Below, one piece after another: positions 44,021-54,444 of a DNA stretch of 64,000 nt; the first letter of the stretch is position 1, and every line of letters starts with the position of its first letter. The stretch comes from Codonopsis lanceolata (Eukaryota; Streptophyta; Magnoliopsida; Asterales; Campanulaceae): the NCBI GenBank assembly GCA_013146195.2, contig CM028382.1, forward strand, positions 116,697,023 through 116,761,022, given 5' to 3'. A program made the position numbers and the translations under genes. The notes beneath the pieces were generated by a model. That model did not search any database and had not been told where the DNA came from. It was given only the letters and a program-made list of their open reading frames with translations.

Positions 44021-45249
44021 CCCTAAAATTGTAGCTAAAAGATATGTGTAAAAAATGGTTGGATTGATTTGAAAACATGTTTTAAAAATTGTACCGGCTT
44101 GTAATTATTCCTAGTTTTATTACTATTGTGTTATAGGCACAGATACAAAATCTAGCACTTGGCCGTGAAGGCAAAAAGTGTAAAATAAAAAAATAAAAAA
44201 TAAAATAAAATAAAATATTACTATTATTACCACTAAGTCTTTATAATGAGTAAAACTAGCATTTTGGTATAACCAATAGTAGCTGTGAATCCGCTGATTG
44301 CTATTTCCGATGCCAGCCACACCGAATTCACCAATTTGGCTATTTTTAGACAAATAAAAAAAAATAATATATATATATATATGTGCACTTTTAGAAGAAA
44401 CACATGTTTTTGAGCAGTGGTGGTTACTTTGTTAGGAATTACTGAATTAGGAAAAAAAAAAATACTATACTTGTTGGATTCAAGACTTGTCGATGATTCG
44501 TATATTAAAATGTTTGAAATAAAATACAATATTTTGATCATCGCTATTCACTAATATTTCTTGCCCTATTCTAATTAAGATTTAAGACTATGACCAAATT
44601 GATAATCACTAATAATTATTGCCCTACTCTAAAGACTATTGGATGCACGGCATGCACCCACCCTCAAGAACTAATTCATTGAATTGAATTATAGATGTGA
44701 ATGTGATTAATGACTTTGCAAACATCTCTTTCAAGTTGAGACCTAAAAATCACATTTAATTTTCATTCACTATGAAACCGATTTTTATGAATGCAATTGT
44801 CTTTTTACAAAAACTTCAAACTCAAATATCAGGATTAAGAGTGCTCAAAATTTAATAATTTAATTCCTATTTTCAAAGTATATTTGGTAAACCAAACATT
44901 ATGAATTAATATACATACAACCTGTTTGATTTAGCTTATTGATATGTGCTGATAACTTATTACTTATAACTAATAATTTATTACTCATGACTTATTACTG
45001 ATGACTAATAACTGGTAATATTTAATTTAGCTTTTTAAAAGTGTTGACAGATTATGTCAAAACTTTCATAAGTTAATCAATCCACAAAGAGCTCTTCGTG
45101 CGTGTGTGTGTGTATATTTTAATATCTATTCGAATTAATAAGAGCGGGAGATTGAAATAGTGCTGAAATCAAATATAAAGACTAAAATAGCATCATCACA
45201 AAATGTGATTTACATTATTAATTAATAATAATAATTTTAATTACATTAT
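44021..45249. other. AT-rich non-coding DNA
   Basis: No gene was recognised. An A-rich low-complexity stretch occurs at 44180-44216 (AAAATAAAAT repeats) and a TA-run at 44369-44381. 44940-45010 repeats CTTATTAC/ACTAATAACT words. Confidence 0.45.
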
Positions 45250-45251
45250 TA

Positions 45252-45297
<46 letters not shown>
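45250..45297. repeat. (ATT)n microsatellite
   Basis: About 15 near-uninterrupted ATT trinucleotides immediately left of the Helitron 5' end. Confidence 0.9.
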
Positions 45298-45529
45298 CTA
45301 GTATCTATATATATATAATGGCAATGGTACATTTTTTCCTCCAAAATCTCACTTTTGAATTATTGATTTTTGAGTTATCATTTTACATTTCTCCTCCTAT
45401 CTTCTTATTTATCTTTCTCTCCTCCGATTCTTTCTCCCTCCCTCTCTATTTTGTCTCTCATCACCACCATTTTCTCTCTTTTAATTATATTTAAATATTT
45501 TTCTCTCTTTAAATATAAAAAATAGTAAC

Positions 45530-46000
45530 TAAAACCAAAATAATAATTCCAGAGTCAATAAAATAAAAATATAAGAGGAGGTTAGTAAAATACAAAATAA
45601 TTTATGGAACACGTCACTATTAAAATAAAAGTTACAGAAACAACAAAACAAAAATAATTTAATGCAAAGGTTAGTAAAATAAAATAATTTACGGAACAAA
45701 AGTTTAAAACAAATTCTTAAAAATAGTTTTGTAAAACAAAAATACCTTAGTAAAATAAAAATACTTTATGGAACAAAAATAATAGTTACAGAGTCAATAA
45801 AACAAAAACAATTTAAACTGAAGTAGTAAAATAATAAAAATAATTTACGGAAAAAAGTGTTCCGTAAAACTAATTCTTAAAAATTAAAAAAATAATAATA
45901 GCTACGAAGTCAATAAAATAAAAAATATAATGAAAGTTAGTAAAATCAAAATAATTTACAGAACAAAAATAATAGTTAACGGTAAAAATAATTTCGTTAT
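45530..46000. repeat. A-rich minisatellite within Helitron
   Basis: About four degenerate units of roughly 110-140 bp carry AATAATAGTTACAGAGTCAA, TAAAATAAAAAT, GGTTAGTAAAATA, AATAATTTACGGAACAAAA and AACTAATTCTTAAAAAT in the same order. Confidence 0.7.
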
Positions 46001-46080
46001 TTTGATTTTAGCTTATTTTTTTATCAGAAATTCTTTTATTCGTAAATATAAATATAATTTAATAAAAGTAATCATTCAAA

Positions 46081-46398
46081 ATGAAGAACTTATTTGAGTT
46101 CAGATTCTATTTGCAGGACGGAAAAAATTCAAGTTTGTTCGAAGACATTCATTCTACAGAGTTTTTGAATAGTATAAAGTGTTCGTGGTTGCCAGGCTAT
46201 GGATTGACACTTAAAATTGGTGTTCATATAATGTTATTGAGAAACATTGATCATGATGCATTGTGCAATGAAACAAGACTAATCATCATAAATCTTGGGG
46301 ATCACATTGTTGAAACAAATTTTTTTAAAGGAATAAATGTTGGAGAAAATGTTTTTTATCCCAATATTGTCATTAACTTCATCCGACGTAGACCCTAA
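46081..46398 (+). pseudogene. Helitron helicase C-terminal fragment
   Basis: A 105-residue frame matches the region of plant PIF1-type Helitron helicases between the STEFLN motif and the GE-V-iPRI motif: EFLNSIKCSWLPGYGL, KIGVHIMLLRNID, LCNETRLIIINLGDHIVE, GINVGENVFYPNIVINF. The downstream part (the R-QFP and KSQGQ motifs) is not found; the frame ends where the SINE begins. Confidence 0.8.
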
Positions 46399-46526
46399 GA
46401 AGTGGCCCAGTGGTTGAGTTGATGTTTTACATAATGTGAGGTCTCAGATTCAATCACTTTCCATGTCCCTTTAGGAGAAAGGTCTACAAAAAAACCAAAA
46501 AAATCAAAAAAAAAAAAAAAAAAAAA
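46395..46526 (+). mobile_element. tRNA-derived SINE nested in Helitron
   Basis: The head AGAAGTGGCCCAGTGGTTGA fits a box A (TGGCNNAGTGG). 30-40 bp later TCTCAGATTCAATCAC is box B-like. It ends GGAGAAAGGTCTAC and a poly(A) tail to 46526. Imperfect 16-bp flanks (ACTTCATCCGACGTAG / ACTCCATCTAATGTAA) could be an aged target duplication. It is a different family from the SINE at 9493. Confidence 0.75.
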
Positions 46527-46924
46527 CTCCATCTAATGTAAGGCTGACTTTCAAGTTCCAGAGAAGATAATTTTCATTGTTGATATCATATGCAATGACA
46601 ATTAACTAGTGTCAAAATTAATAATTGCATGTAGGTCTCTTCTTAAAGAAACCAGTATTTAGCCATGGATAGTTATATATCGCACCTTTTAGAGTAACAA
46701 ATTATTTTGATTTGAAGAACCAACTAATAAAACAACAAATATTGTGTATAAAGAATTTTTTTAGAATCTATAATGATTAATGATATACTGATGTGTATTT
46801 ATTAATAAATTGATTCTTCTTATTTTATTATTTAAGATTTTTTATTATTTTTATTTTATTTATGTATGATTTAGTTGAAAAAGAAGAATGATCGTGTGTT
46901 TAACGTCCGAGTTAACAAAACTAG

Positions 46925-47003
46925 TTATTAGTAATATTATTAGTATTAATAATAATAATAATTATTATTATTATTATTATTATATTTATCATTATTAATA
47001 CAA

Positions 47004-47067
<64 letters not shown>

Positions 47068-47130
47068 CATTATTCATTATTATTATTTATTATAATTATT
47101 ATTATTATTATTATTACTTTTTGTTTTTAT
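46925..47130. repeat. (ATT)n-rich microsatellite region
   Basis: Long interrupted runs of ATT, the longest at 47005-47067, flank the Helitron 3' end. Together with 45250-45297 this shows the Helitron sits inside a former ATT array. Confidence 0.85.
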
Positions 47131-49640
47131 TATTATTATTAAGAAGGGTAATCTTGAAATATATAAATTTTCAATAAAGAAGATGACTCAATAAGTTGTT
47201 TTTAAAGTGTTGTATTTCACTTATAGAAAGATAAGTCATAAGCCATATACAAGCCACTTAAAACACATATAAGGTCATAAGTTGTAAGCACTTCCAAATA
47301 AGTTAAATCAAACATGCTATAGTCATATTTACTAATATACAGTGGTTTTAAGACAGTTTTATTTGTTCATTTACTTATGTTTGAAGATCCTACTACTAGT
47401 CTGCACTACTCCACCCATGAATCATGACTATTCGAGTTGGACCACATTATTATAACTAAAATCATTATCATTAAAACCTTAATAACTAATCACTAATATA
47501 CTTTTGTTTCGTCCAGTCCAGTCCAGTGCAGTGGAAGATTTTACTAATAAACAAAGAGATTTTTCTTTTTCTTTTTTCTTCTTTTACTTTTTACTTTTAC
47601 TTTTACAATACTATATTAAAACCGTAAATGTAATTCTTTCGACTTCCCTGCATTGCATATTTGCATTTGCAGAGAAGCTAAGCCATCTTTCTTGGCTTCT
47701 ACCGTCCCTGTCTAGTGTCTACTACCAACATCCAACCCATTTGCCATGTGATAGTATTTATTATTTTTGAAAATGCTAGAGGTAGCATCGTTATGTTGTA
47801 CCGTACAACTACAATTTTGTTTTTATCTTGGAAGTAAATATCAGGGTGATTACTTGTGATTTCTTTTTAATTAACCTTTAAAAAATATTGCTAAGAATAG
47901 GGTCAAAAACTAAAAAAAAAAAAAGTGCAAAATGTAGGGCAAATCACTCGTGAGTCGTGATCTATCTATTCTCAGTTCTCAGTTCTCAGTTCTCACGCCT
48001 TTTCCCAAAGCAAGTCACGCTCTGTCTTCTTTACCTAAACAACGCTAGACACATTCATGTTCTTGTTATCATCACCGTGCTTATTGCTTAATCTATTATC
48101 CTTTCCATATGTGGATCCCCACTCCCCAGAATAGATGCTGAAAGACTACTTCGACATAGAAATGACCAACAACCGACTTATCGAAATGAATTAACTTGGA
48201 CAGTATTGGAGCTTGACAACCTTCTCATGTGTCAACTACAATACCCTCTATGTCTTAAGCAATAAAATGCATCACTACAAACTATTCAGATTAGCTGCAA
48301 ACTCAACACCACACCATAAGCCCTCAATAGTATTGGTGGAAGACGTGCCATATAACCAAAATGATGTCTCAAGCTCCATCCATCTACCTACCACAATACC
48401 CCCTAATAAACCTCAATCCCATGACACATAGGGAGTATCACTTCGGACCTACACCAAAAGAAGATCTATTAATGATGGTGTTCTACCAAACCCCTGCTTT
48501 ACTAAGGTATACAAAAGTATATTGAAACAAGAAAATGATGCCGAAACTCTACAAAAAGCATAACATTACCAAGGGTCATAGTCGAGCAACGACAAGTGAG
48601 TTTTCCCACTAGTGATGGAGCGTGAAACAAATTCATGTCAACTAGCTTCATATAGCAGCACTTCTAGTTCTACCTCATACCAACTGAAAAGAGGAAAAGA
48701 TCCGTGAATATTTCTACCTGGAACTCGACTAATATGCTGTTTCCCCCGTAAATTTCTCTCCAAATATGTAATAGAGTTCTTAGTTTCCAACATCTCATAG
48801 AAAGAGTTGTACTCGTCATTTTAGTTTGTCTTTAAAAAATAGTCAGATTTTAAAGTTTAAACTATAAATTTTTCGTTGTTTTTCCAATTATCATTTAATG
48901 TTTAAAATCTTGGTGCTCACGGAAAAATTCCGACATCAAAACAATGGGATTGGTTAGCTGTAATAATGCCTTTTTCCCATAACAATTCTAAAGTTGGGTG
49001 AGCACAGTGCATTGACTCTGCTGACATGAAACCTGCATTTGTCAATGAAGCGCAAAAAAGAATACTTTTGAGGGTCCAGCCAAAGACTTCCCACGGTCAT
49101 TTGTTAGGAACATATATGTTCAGATATATTGTGTCAGGAGCACTAATCAATTCATATTTGAACATCTCGCAAGCCCCCAAACACTTGGTTGTGTTACCCT
49201 TTCTAAAAGAATAATTAAACTCCTTCCCCAGTGACATCTAAAGGCCAAAAACACAAGAAGCTCAACAGAAGTCAACTACCAAATGCATACCCCTTACGTC
49301 TGCAGGGACTACAAATACTAGCTTACATGCCAATCTACTTAGAAGCTTAAAAAGCCTACCCATGCTTAAAGACTCCCTCCACCTCTGTAATTTTTGGCAC
49401 ACCCCAACACAAAAAAGAGTTAAGTAGCTATTCCTATATGTTTTTTAGATCATATTTTAAATGTAGTAACAATAATGCAAGAAAATATACTACCAATGTC
49501 CCACAGCCTTCTTATCTTACAAAATAACTAAAGCAACTGAATGCAAACTGCTAACCATCGATGATACTAATTGGTCCCATTAATAGTAGGGACAGATGTT
49601 GATGACCCTTAAAGATTTAGTCTTATGTTCTCCAACTTCG
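47131..49640. other. intergenic, no recognised gene
   Basis: Open frames such as those at 48213-48431 and 49026-49214 have no recognisable domain. Features of note are only CAGTCCAGTCCAGTGCAG (47512), a triplicated CTCAGTT word at 47975-47995, and TTTACTTTTTACTTTTAC at 47585. No transposon ends were identified. Confidence 0.4.
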
Positions 49641-49658
49641 TAAAGTATGCATCTACTA

Positions 49659-49992
49659 CTCCCTCCATCCCAAAAAAAGTATCCCCTATTGACTTTACAG
49701 GGTTTTTTTTTTTTTTTGATAAACAAATTAAGTGTAATATTGTTGTGTATCAGTGTATGTAAACTTTACAGGGGTTCTAAGAAAGTGATTGACTATGTAA
49801 TTTTTTCTATAATACCCTCCAAGTATCCCTTAGTGATGTCCAATCAACAGGTCACTCTTCTTTTTTTCATCTCACAATCAATGAGGTATTATAGACTATT
49901 TTCATAAGAAATCTTTCTAAAAGTGAAAGCAGACATTTATTTTGGTGTGTCCCAAAATGGAACAGGGGTCACTTATTTTGGGATGGAGGGAA
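49659..49992. mobile_element. Stowaway-type MITE with nested retroposon
   Basis: It is flanked by TA (49657-49658, 49993-49994). Termini CTCCCTCCATCCCAAAAAAA and, inverted, TTCCCTCCATCCCAAAATAA. A short retroposon piece interrupts it at 49703-49762. Confidence 0.75.
49703..49762 (-). mobile_element. 60-bp 5'-truncated retroposon tail
   Basis: A poly(T) tract (poly(A) on the minus strand) is followed by GATAAACAAATTAAGTG. It is flanked by the 11-bp duplication ACTTTACAGGG at 49692-49702 and 49763-49773. The TTATC-poly(A) end is like the L1 tails elsewhere in the window. Confidence 0.7.
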
Positions 49993-50349
49993 TATAACAT
50001 AGGCTCAAGAGTCATTAACAATAAGATATTGTAGTTTATTACTGTAGATGCTTTACCTATCAAAAAATACTGTAGATGCTTCGTACATTTATCTAACACT
50101 TACAGTGGCACAAAGGTAGTTTGTTTCATGGTGAAAATCATGGTTTAATAATGCATAACATGGCCACCCTTCTTTAGAAGATAAACAGATCAGTTCCCCG
50201 CGAATTTGACTAAAGTGCAACAGGGACATTTCCTAGAGAAGAGGTAATAAGACCAAACTAGTCACATAAAAGAATACAAACACATAAATCATAGAAGCCA
50301 GAGAGAGAACCACTAATGATGTCCATATCTACTGCATCTTTGTTCGTGC

Positions 50350-50840
50350 ATCAAAGAATTTTATTATTATTGTTTATTGATCAGAAAATAAATAAAATAG
50401 ATTATAAAGAGAGGAATTACTATAAGACAGATGAGCATTCCATCAGGATAATTTAAGAAAGACAAGCTAAACAAGAAGCGCACAACAATCACGCTGAATA
50501 ACAGAAAGCGGGATTTCACGAAAATCACCTCTCGCCAACACCCAAAGAGAAGCCATCAAAACCACTCTATCCCACAAGATTACCAACGAAAAATCCTGAT
50601 CCTAGAATTCTGCTCAGTCCAAACGCATCAAAGAACAGCACACACATCACACTCCCAACACAAAGCAGCATCCCCACTCTTCCCAAAACCGAAAGAGAGA
50701 TGCTATAGACACTGGACTCACCCAGGTCTCTCCAACCACCCTAATAAAATGCTTCCATAGATAACAAGCCCCACCACACTGAAGAAAACATATGATCATG
50801 AGATTAACAAAGGGGAAGGGTGAATAAGATAGCAAGAAAA
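50350..50840 (-). mobile_element. L1-type LINE 3' fragment
   Basis: The minus strand at 50835-50647 encodes VNLMIICFLQCGGACYLWKH then FIRVVGETWVSPVSIASLFR, a degraded version of the plant LINE zf-RVT and downstream region. The 3' end is AT-rich with TGATCAG near 50380. Several stops follow. No target duplication was identified. Confidence 0.6.
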
Positions 50841-51049
50841 GAAGGGTGAAACCTTTATTTTGCTAGATATTATATAAAAACCATTGCATTTCAAGGCATC
50901 ACAGGATCAAAGTGCTGACTTTGACAGGTAATTAACGCTCAGATTCAGATTCAGCAAAAGGGGGACTTCTCCAACTCACTCAACCCACATGGAGAGTAAC
51001 ATTTGTAAGCTGTTTTTGTTCCTAGCCAGGAACAGTAAACTCTAGCTCT

Positions 51050-51475
51050 CATTGTGGACTACTCTATGGAATGGGATGTTGGGCAACTAGGAAGGACCAT
51101 GTTAATGTAATGAGTGGCTGAACAGAGAATGTTATGATGGATGTGAAGTGAAGCTAGGAAAGATAAAATTTATAGCATGCAGATTCTTAATATAGTAAAA
51201 GTCACCCCAACACGAGAAAAAAATGAGAGAAAATCGTTTAAGATGGTTAGGAGACATACAAGTTAAACCTTTAAGTGCACCAGTTAGGAAGTGTAATATA
51301 CTGGAGATAGAGAAAGACTGAACATCAAATGCATGACAATCAATAAAAAGGAAATGAAAGATTGTGGCTTGTGGCTTGTGTGATGATCTTCCATTTGGCC
51401 GAGTAAATGATGAAAGGGAATTCATGTAACAGACCCAAGTAATTGGGACAAAGGCCGAGCTGAGCTGAGTTGTAT
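51050..51475 (+). mobile_element. RTE-clade LINE 3' end, decayed
   Basis: The plus strand reads, with shifts, as the C-terminal RT region of plant RTE elements: GMGCWATRKDHVN, ARKDKI, REKMRENRLRWLGDIQVKPL and SAPVRKC. The end AATTGGGACAAAGGCCGAGC followed by TGAGTTGT matches the GGGA(C/T)AAAGGCT..GTTGT type of RTE 3' terminus. Confidence 0.75.
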
Positions 51476-52725
51476 TTTACGTCCAAACAAGAAAGCAAAA
51501 CATTCTTAAGATCATATATGTGTTGCATTTCATTCCAACATATTTTCATTTTTTGTCAAAATGTCCAACTCTAGTTCAATAGGCAATTTGGAGATTAAAA
51601 CCAGAATATTGACAAAAACACCAAGGCTTGTCACCAAATAGACGTGTCCAAGTGAGGTCCTTGTGTAAGTTTTCCTACTCCACGTAGTTCACCTTGGACA
51701 AGGATTCGCCTCCAATTCGCAATCTAGGTTTTTGGATTCACGACTGGAGACAATAAATTAATGGATTTTCTAGTTTATCGTGAATCACCTATCTGCTGCT
51801 TGTACTAGCAGGTCAACCTCTTAAGCTACGTCATTACTATGATTTGGTTTCTAGCATGGGAGTAAAATCTAGAAAAATGTAGATCGAAGGAGATACTCGT
51901 ATGGAAAAATATGCCTTAAACACACATGTATTGAAATCTGCTCTGGCTTTTCCGAAGATCACATGGATGATTTTCGAAAAATTCAATTTCTTCACACTGC
52001 TGGCGCAAGTAACCTTGTTGTTTCAAACAGAAACAGACAGCAAGGGGAGGAGGGAGCTGAGCAAAGGCACTGATATATAGATAGAGATTTGGTTCATTTT
52101 ACTCACATTTACGATTAACCCAATTCAGAATAAATGATTCAAATTCTTCCGCCTACTAACTAGTATATGACATCTGAACACTTAATATGTTTGTAGGTTT
52201 GATATATCTACCTGCAGATATGGCTGAAATTTGGACGCTCTCAAGAACAAGCGTGTTTCGATCCTTTTTCCAGTTTTGGTGATTTCACTCTCCCGCTCTT
52301 GCACCCGATTTGTGCGACTTAGACCAGGGGTTTTCCTAGCATTGCCATCAACAAATTGGAATAATCATCCATATGGCTGCTTACTATCTGGATCTCTTTC
52401 CAACTAAACAGATGTGCAACAGAATAACTTCTTAACACATTGAAATCAAATGCAACCCTCTCAACCAGGGTCACAACTTCTGTCTAATTTTTTTCATTTT
52501 CGCTCAATCAGGGTAAGTGATGTCCCAGAAGACAAAAGCAAACCAAAAGAATAAAGTAAAAACAAATGTTTATTTGTTTTATTTTATTTTGATAAGTTAA
52601 GTAAAACAAATGTTTATGGCTGCTAAGGAACTCGTTTAAACCCATCAAGGTAAACTTGTGTTAATCCTAGAAAAAGAACTTCAGCCGAGAAATAACTCAT
52701 AATTCCCATCCAACCACTACTTATT
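51476..52725. other. intergenic, no recognised gene
   Basis: No domain-like coding or transposon ends were found. 52480-52620 is A/T-rich with TTTATTTTGATAAGTTAAGT. Confidence 0.35.
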
Positions 52726-53790
52726 GTAATGACAACGTGCATCTAGACACCCTATTTTGGGACCCAGTCTATGCAACCGTGTGATCTTATCTTCTTTTGT
52801 CATTTGTTAGAGTTTAGTAACGTTTCGTCCAAGTTATGGATCAATTTGATGAATTTAGGACTAAGGGGAGGCGAAGGCAAGGGGTTAAATGTCAAAACTC
52901 CAAAAGAAGTCACTAGAAGCCGTATGGCTCCCAGCTCCTGGACCATCTCTTAAGGGCATTTCTATCATTTTACCTTTTTAAACCAACACCAAGATCAATT
53001 GACCATGTCCCATGACTGGCTTTTGTGTTCAGAAGTCATATCTAGACTACTACTCTCCCCGTGCACACAAAACGCATGGCCTAAATCTTTATTTAATGCT
53101 AAAGGTAGTCAACTCTCTCCCCTTTCAAAGCTAGGTTCATCCTCTTGTGAAGGGACACCTGAAACTCTTGGCTAAGCATCCCCATTCTAGACTACTACTC
53201 TCCCCACAAACAGTCAACGCCTTTCCAAAATATCAAGTCTCACCTCTCACATACCACTATTTTCTTGAGTCATACCTTACCTTCCAAGGAAGCAATTCAA
53301 GAAGATTTGATCCTAAACGGTACTTAAACACACTCAAGGTACGGTAAAACTCACTCGCCTCTCTCTACTTCTTTCAATTTCATCCATTGATCCTTTCTCT
53401 CCTTATTTTCTTGTATTTGTCACACGGTCGCTTCATCAAAGGGGTCAGGACCGGATCAATCCAAATCAATGGGACGATTTCAATCCGAAAGAGACTACAT
53501 TTGGTCATCTCATCGACCCTTTACTAGGTTAGAAGTTGGTCCGAGTTAAGTTCGCCGTTAATGATCTCACTCATCTTTCTATATTGACCTTAGTGCAAGA
53601 CTATATGGACTTGTAGATAACCTTATAGACCACCAACGAGACCGGTCACCATAGATCGGGTAAGACGTATGCCTAACACCTTCCCATCTCGTAACCTAAC
53701 CACCAAATCCAATAGGTTAGGCTTCATTACATTGGCCTAAGAATAGAAATGTAACTGGTGACTCTAGAACTAATAAGTATAGTCCACGAC
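52726..53790 (+). mobile_element. probable LTR and leader of a Tat/Ogre-type Gypsy element
   Basis: It starts near TGTAATGACAACGTGCATCT. An internal direct repeat TCTAGACTACTACTCTCCCC occurs at about 53042 and 53189. The later part, GCCTAACACCTTCCCATCTC (53671) followed by TAACCTAACC, TAGGTTAGGCTTCATT and ACTGGTGACTCTAGAA (53755), resembles the leader between LTR and gag in plant Tat/Ogre elements as I remember it. No gag, pol or second LTR is present, so this is a remnant. Confidence 0.4.
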
Positions 53791-54444
53791 AAGGGGGTTG
53801 AAACTGATCGTTCTTCGCAACAATTCGTTCTGCATTCCCACAGTGAGTTATCAAGCAACTGGGACTCACAGGTAACAGCTAAAGAATTGGCACAATTGAA
53901 TTTTACATTTGACATCAGCATACAACATAAAAGCTGTGGACTGCAGGGCACTGAGTGAGTCAGATATATTTTAATGTAAATTAAGTTAAAGACTACAGAT
54001 ATTCACGAAATCTGAAATCCAGACTTGTCCCAAAAGAGTCACCAATATCTTTTTGAGAGCCGAAACCATCCCAGTGAGAGAACTAGGTAAAACCTCAAAT
54101 GCAAATTACAGAAAATTGTTTAAATTTCTACTCAGCTTCAAGACTGCACTTTAGGGTCAAGGTCAACTATCAAAAAAGGTAACAAACTAATGTAGGCATG
54201 CCACATTTGCAGAAGTCTTCTGTATATAGAGTAACAAGTAACACCAACATCCCCAAAATGATGCATTATAATTTATAAAGAGACAAAAACAGATTTAAAG
54301 TAAGCCACAATACTGAGTTCAAACATATGCATACATTTCCAAAAGTACTAGAAGCACAAATAATCTAATTCTTCTAAACAACAGAATGCGTTATCAGAAG
54401 CAACCCATTATAAATATAAGCAAAGCATATAACATACTCTTGGA
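53791..54444. other. NKAP 3' flank
   Basis: No coding region was recognised. It probably includes the NKAP 3' UTR (54300-54444). Confidence 0.4.

Larger units (their letters stand above)
45304..46924 (+). mobile_element. Helitron with both borders, degenerate helicase
   Basis: The 5' end TCTATATATATATAATGGCA (45304) is preceded by A. The 3' end CTAG (46921-46924) is followed by T, fitting insertion between A and T. A weak hairpin-forming sequence CGTGTGTTTAACGTCCGAGT lies just inside the 3' end. At 46081-46398 an open frame encodes the C-terminal part of the PIF1-like Helitron helicase (HSTEFLNSIKCSWLPGYGLT, LKIGVHIMLLRNIDHDALCN, ETRLIIINLGDHIVETNFFK). The rest of the Rep/helicase is absent, so it is non-autonomous. 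A minisatellite occupies the 5' half and a SINE is nested after the helicase fragment. Confidence 0.7.

Noticed and set aside
45250..47125. CRISPR-like or satellite interpretation of the repeated units
   Set aside because: The units are long, degenerate and AT-rich, with no spacer/repeat regularity, and the window is clearly plant nuclear DNA.
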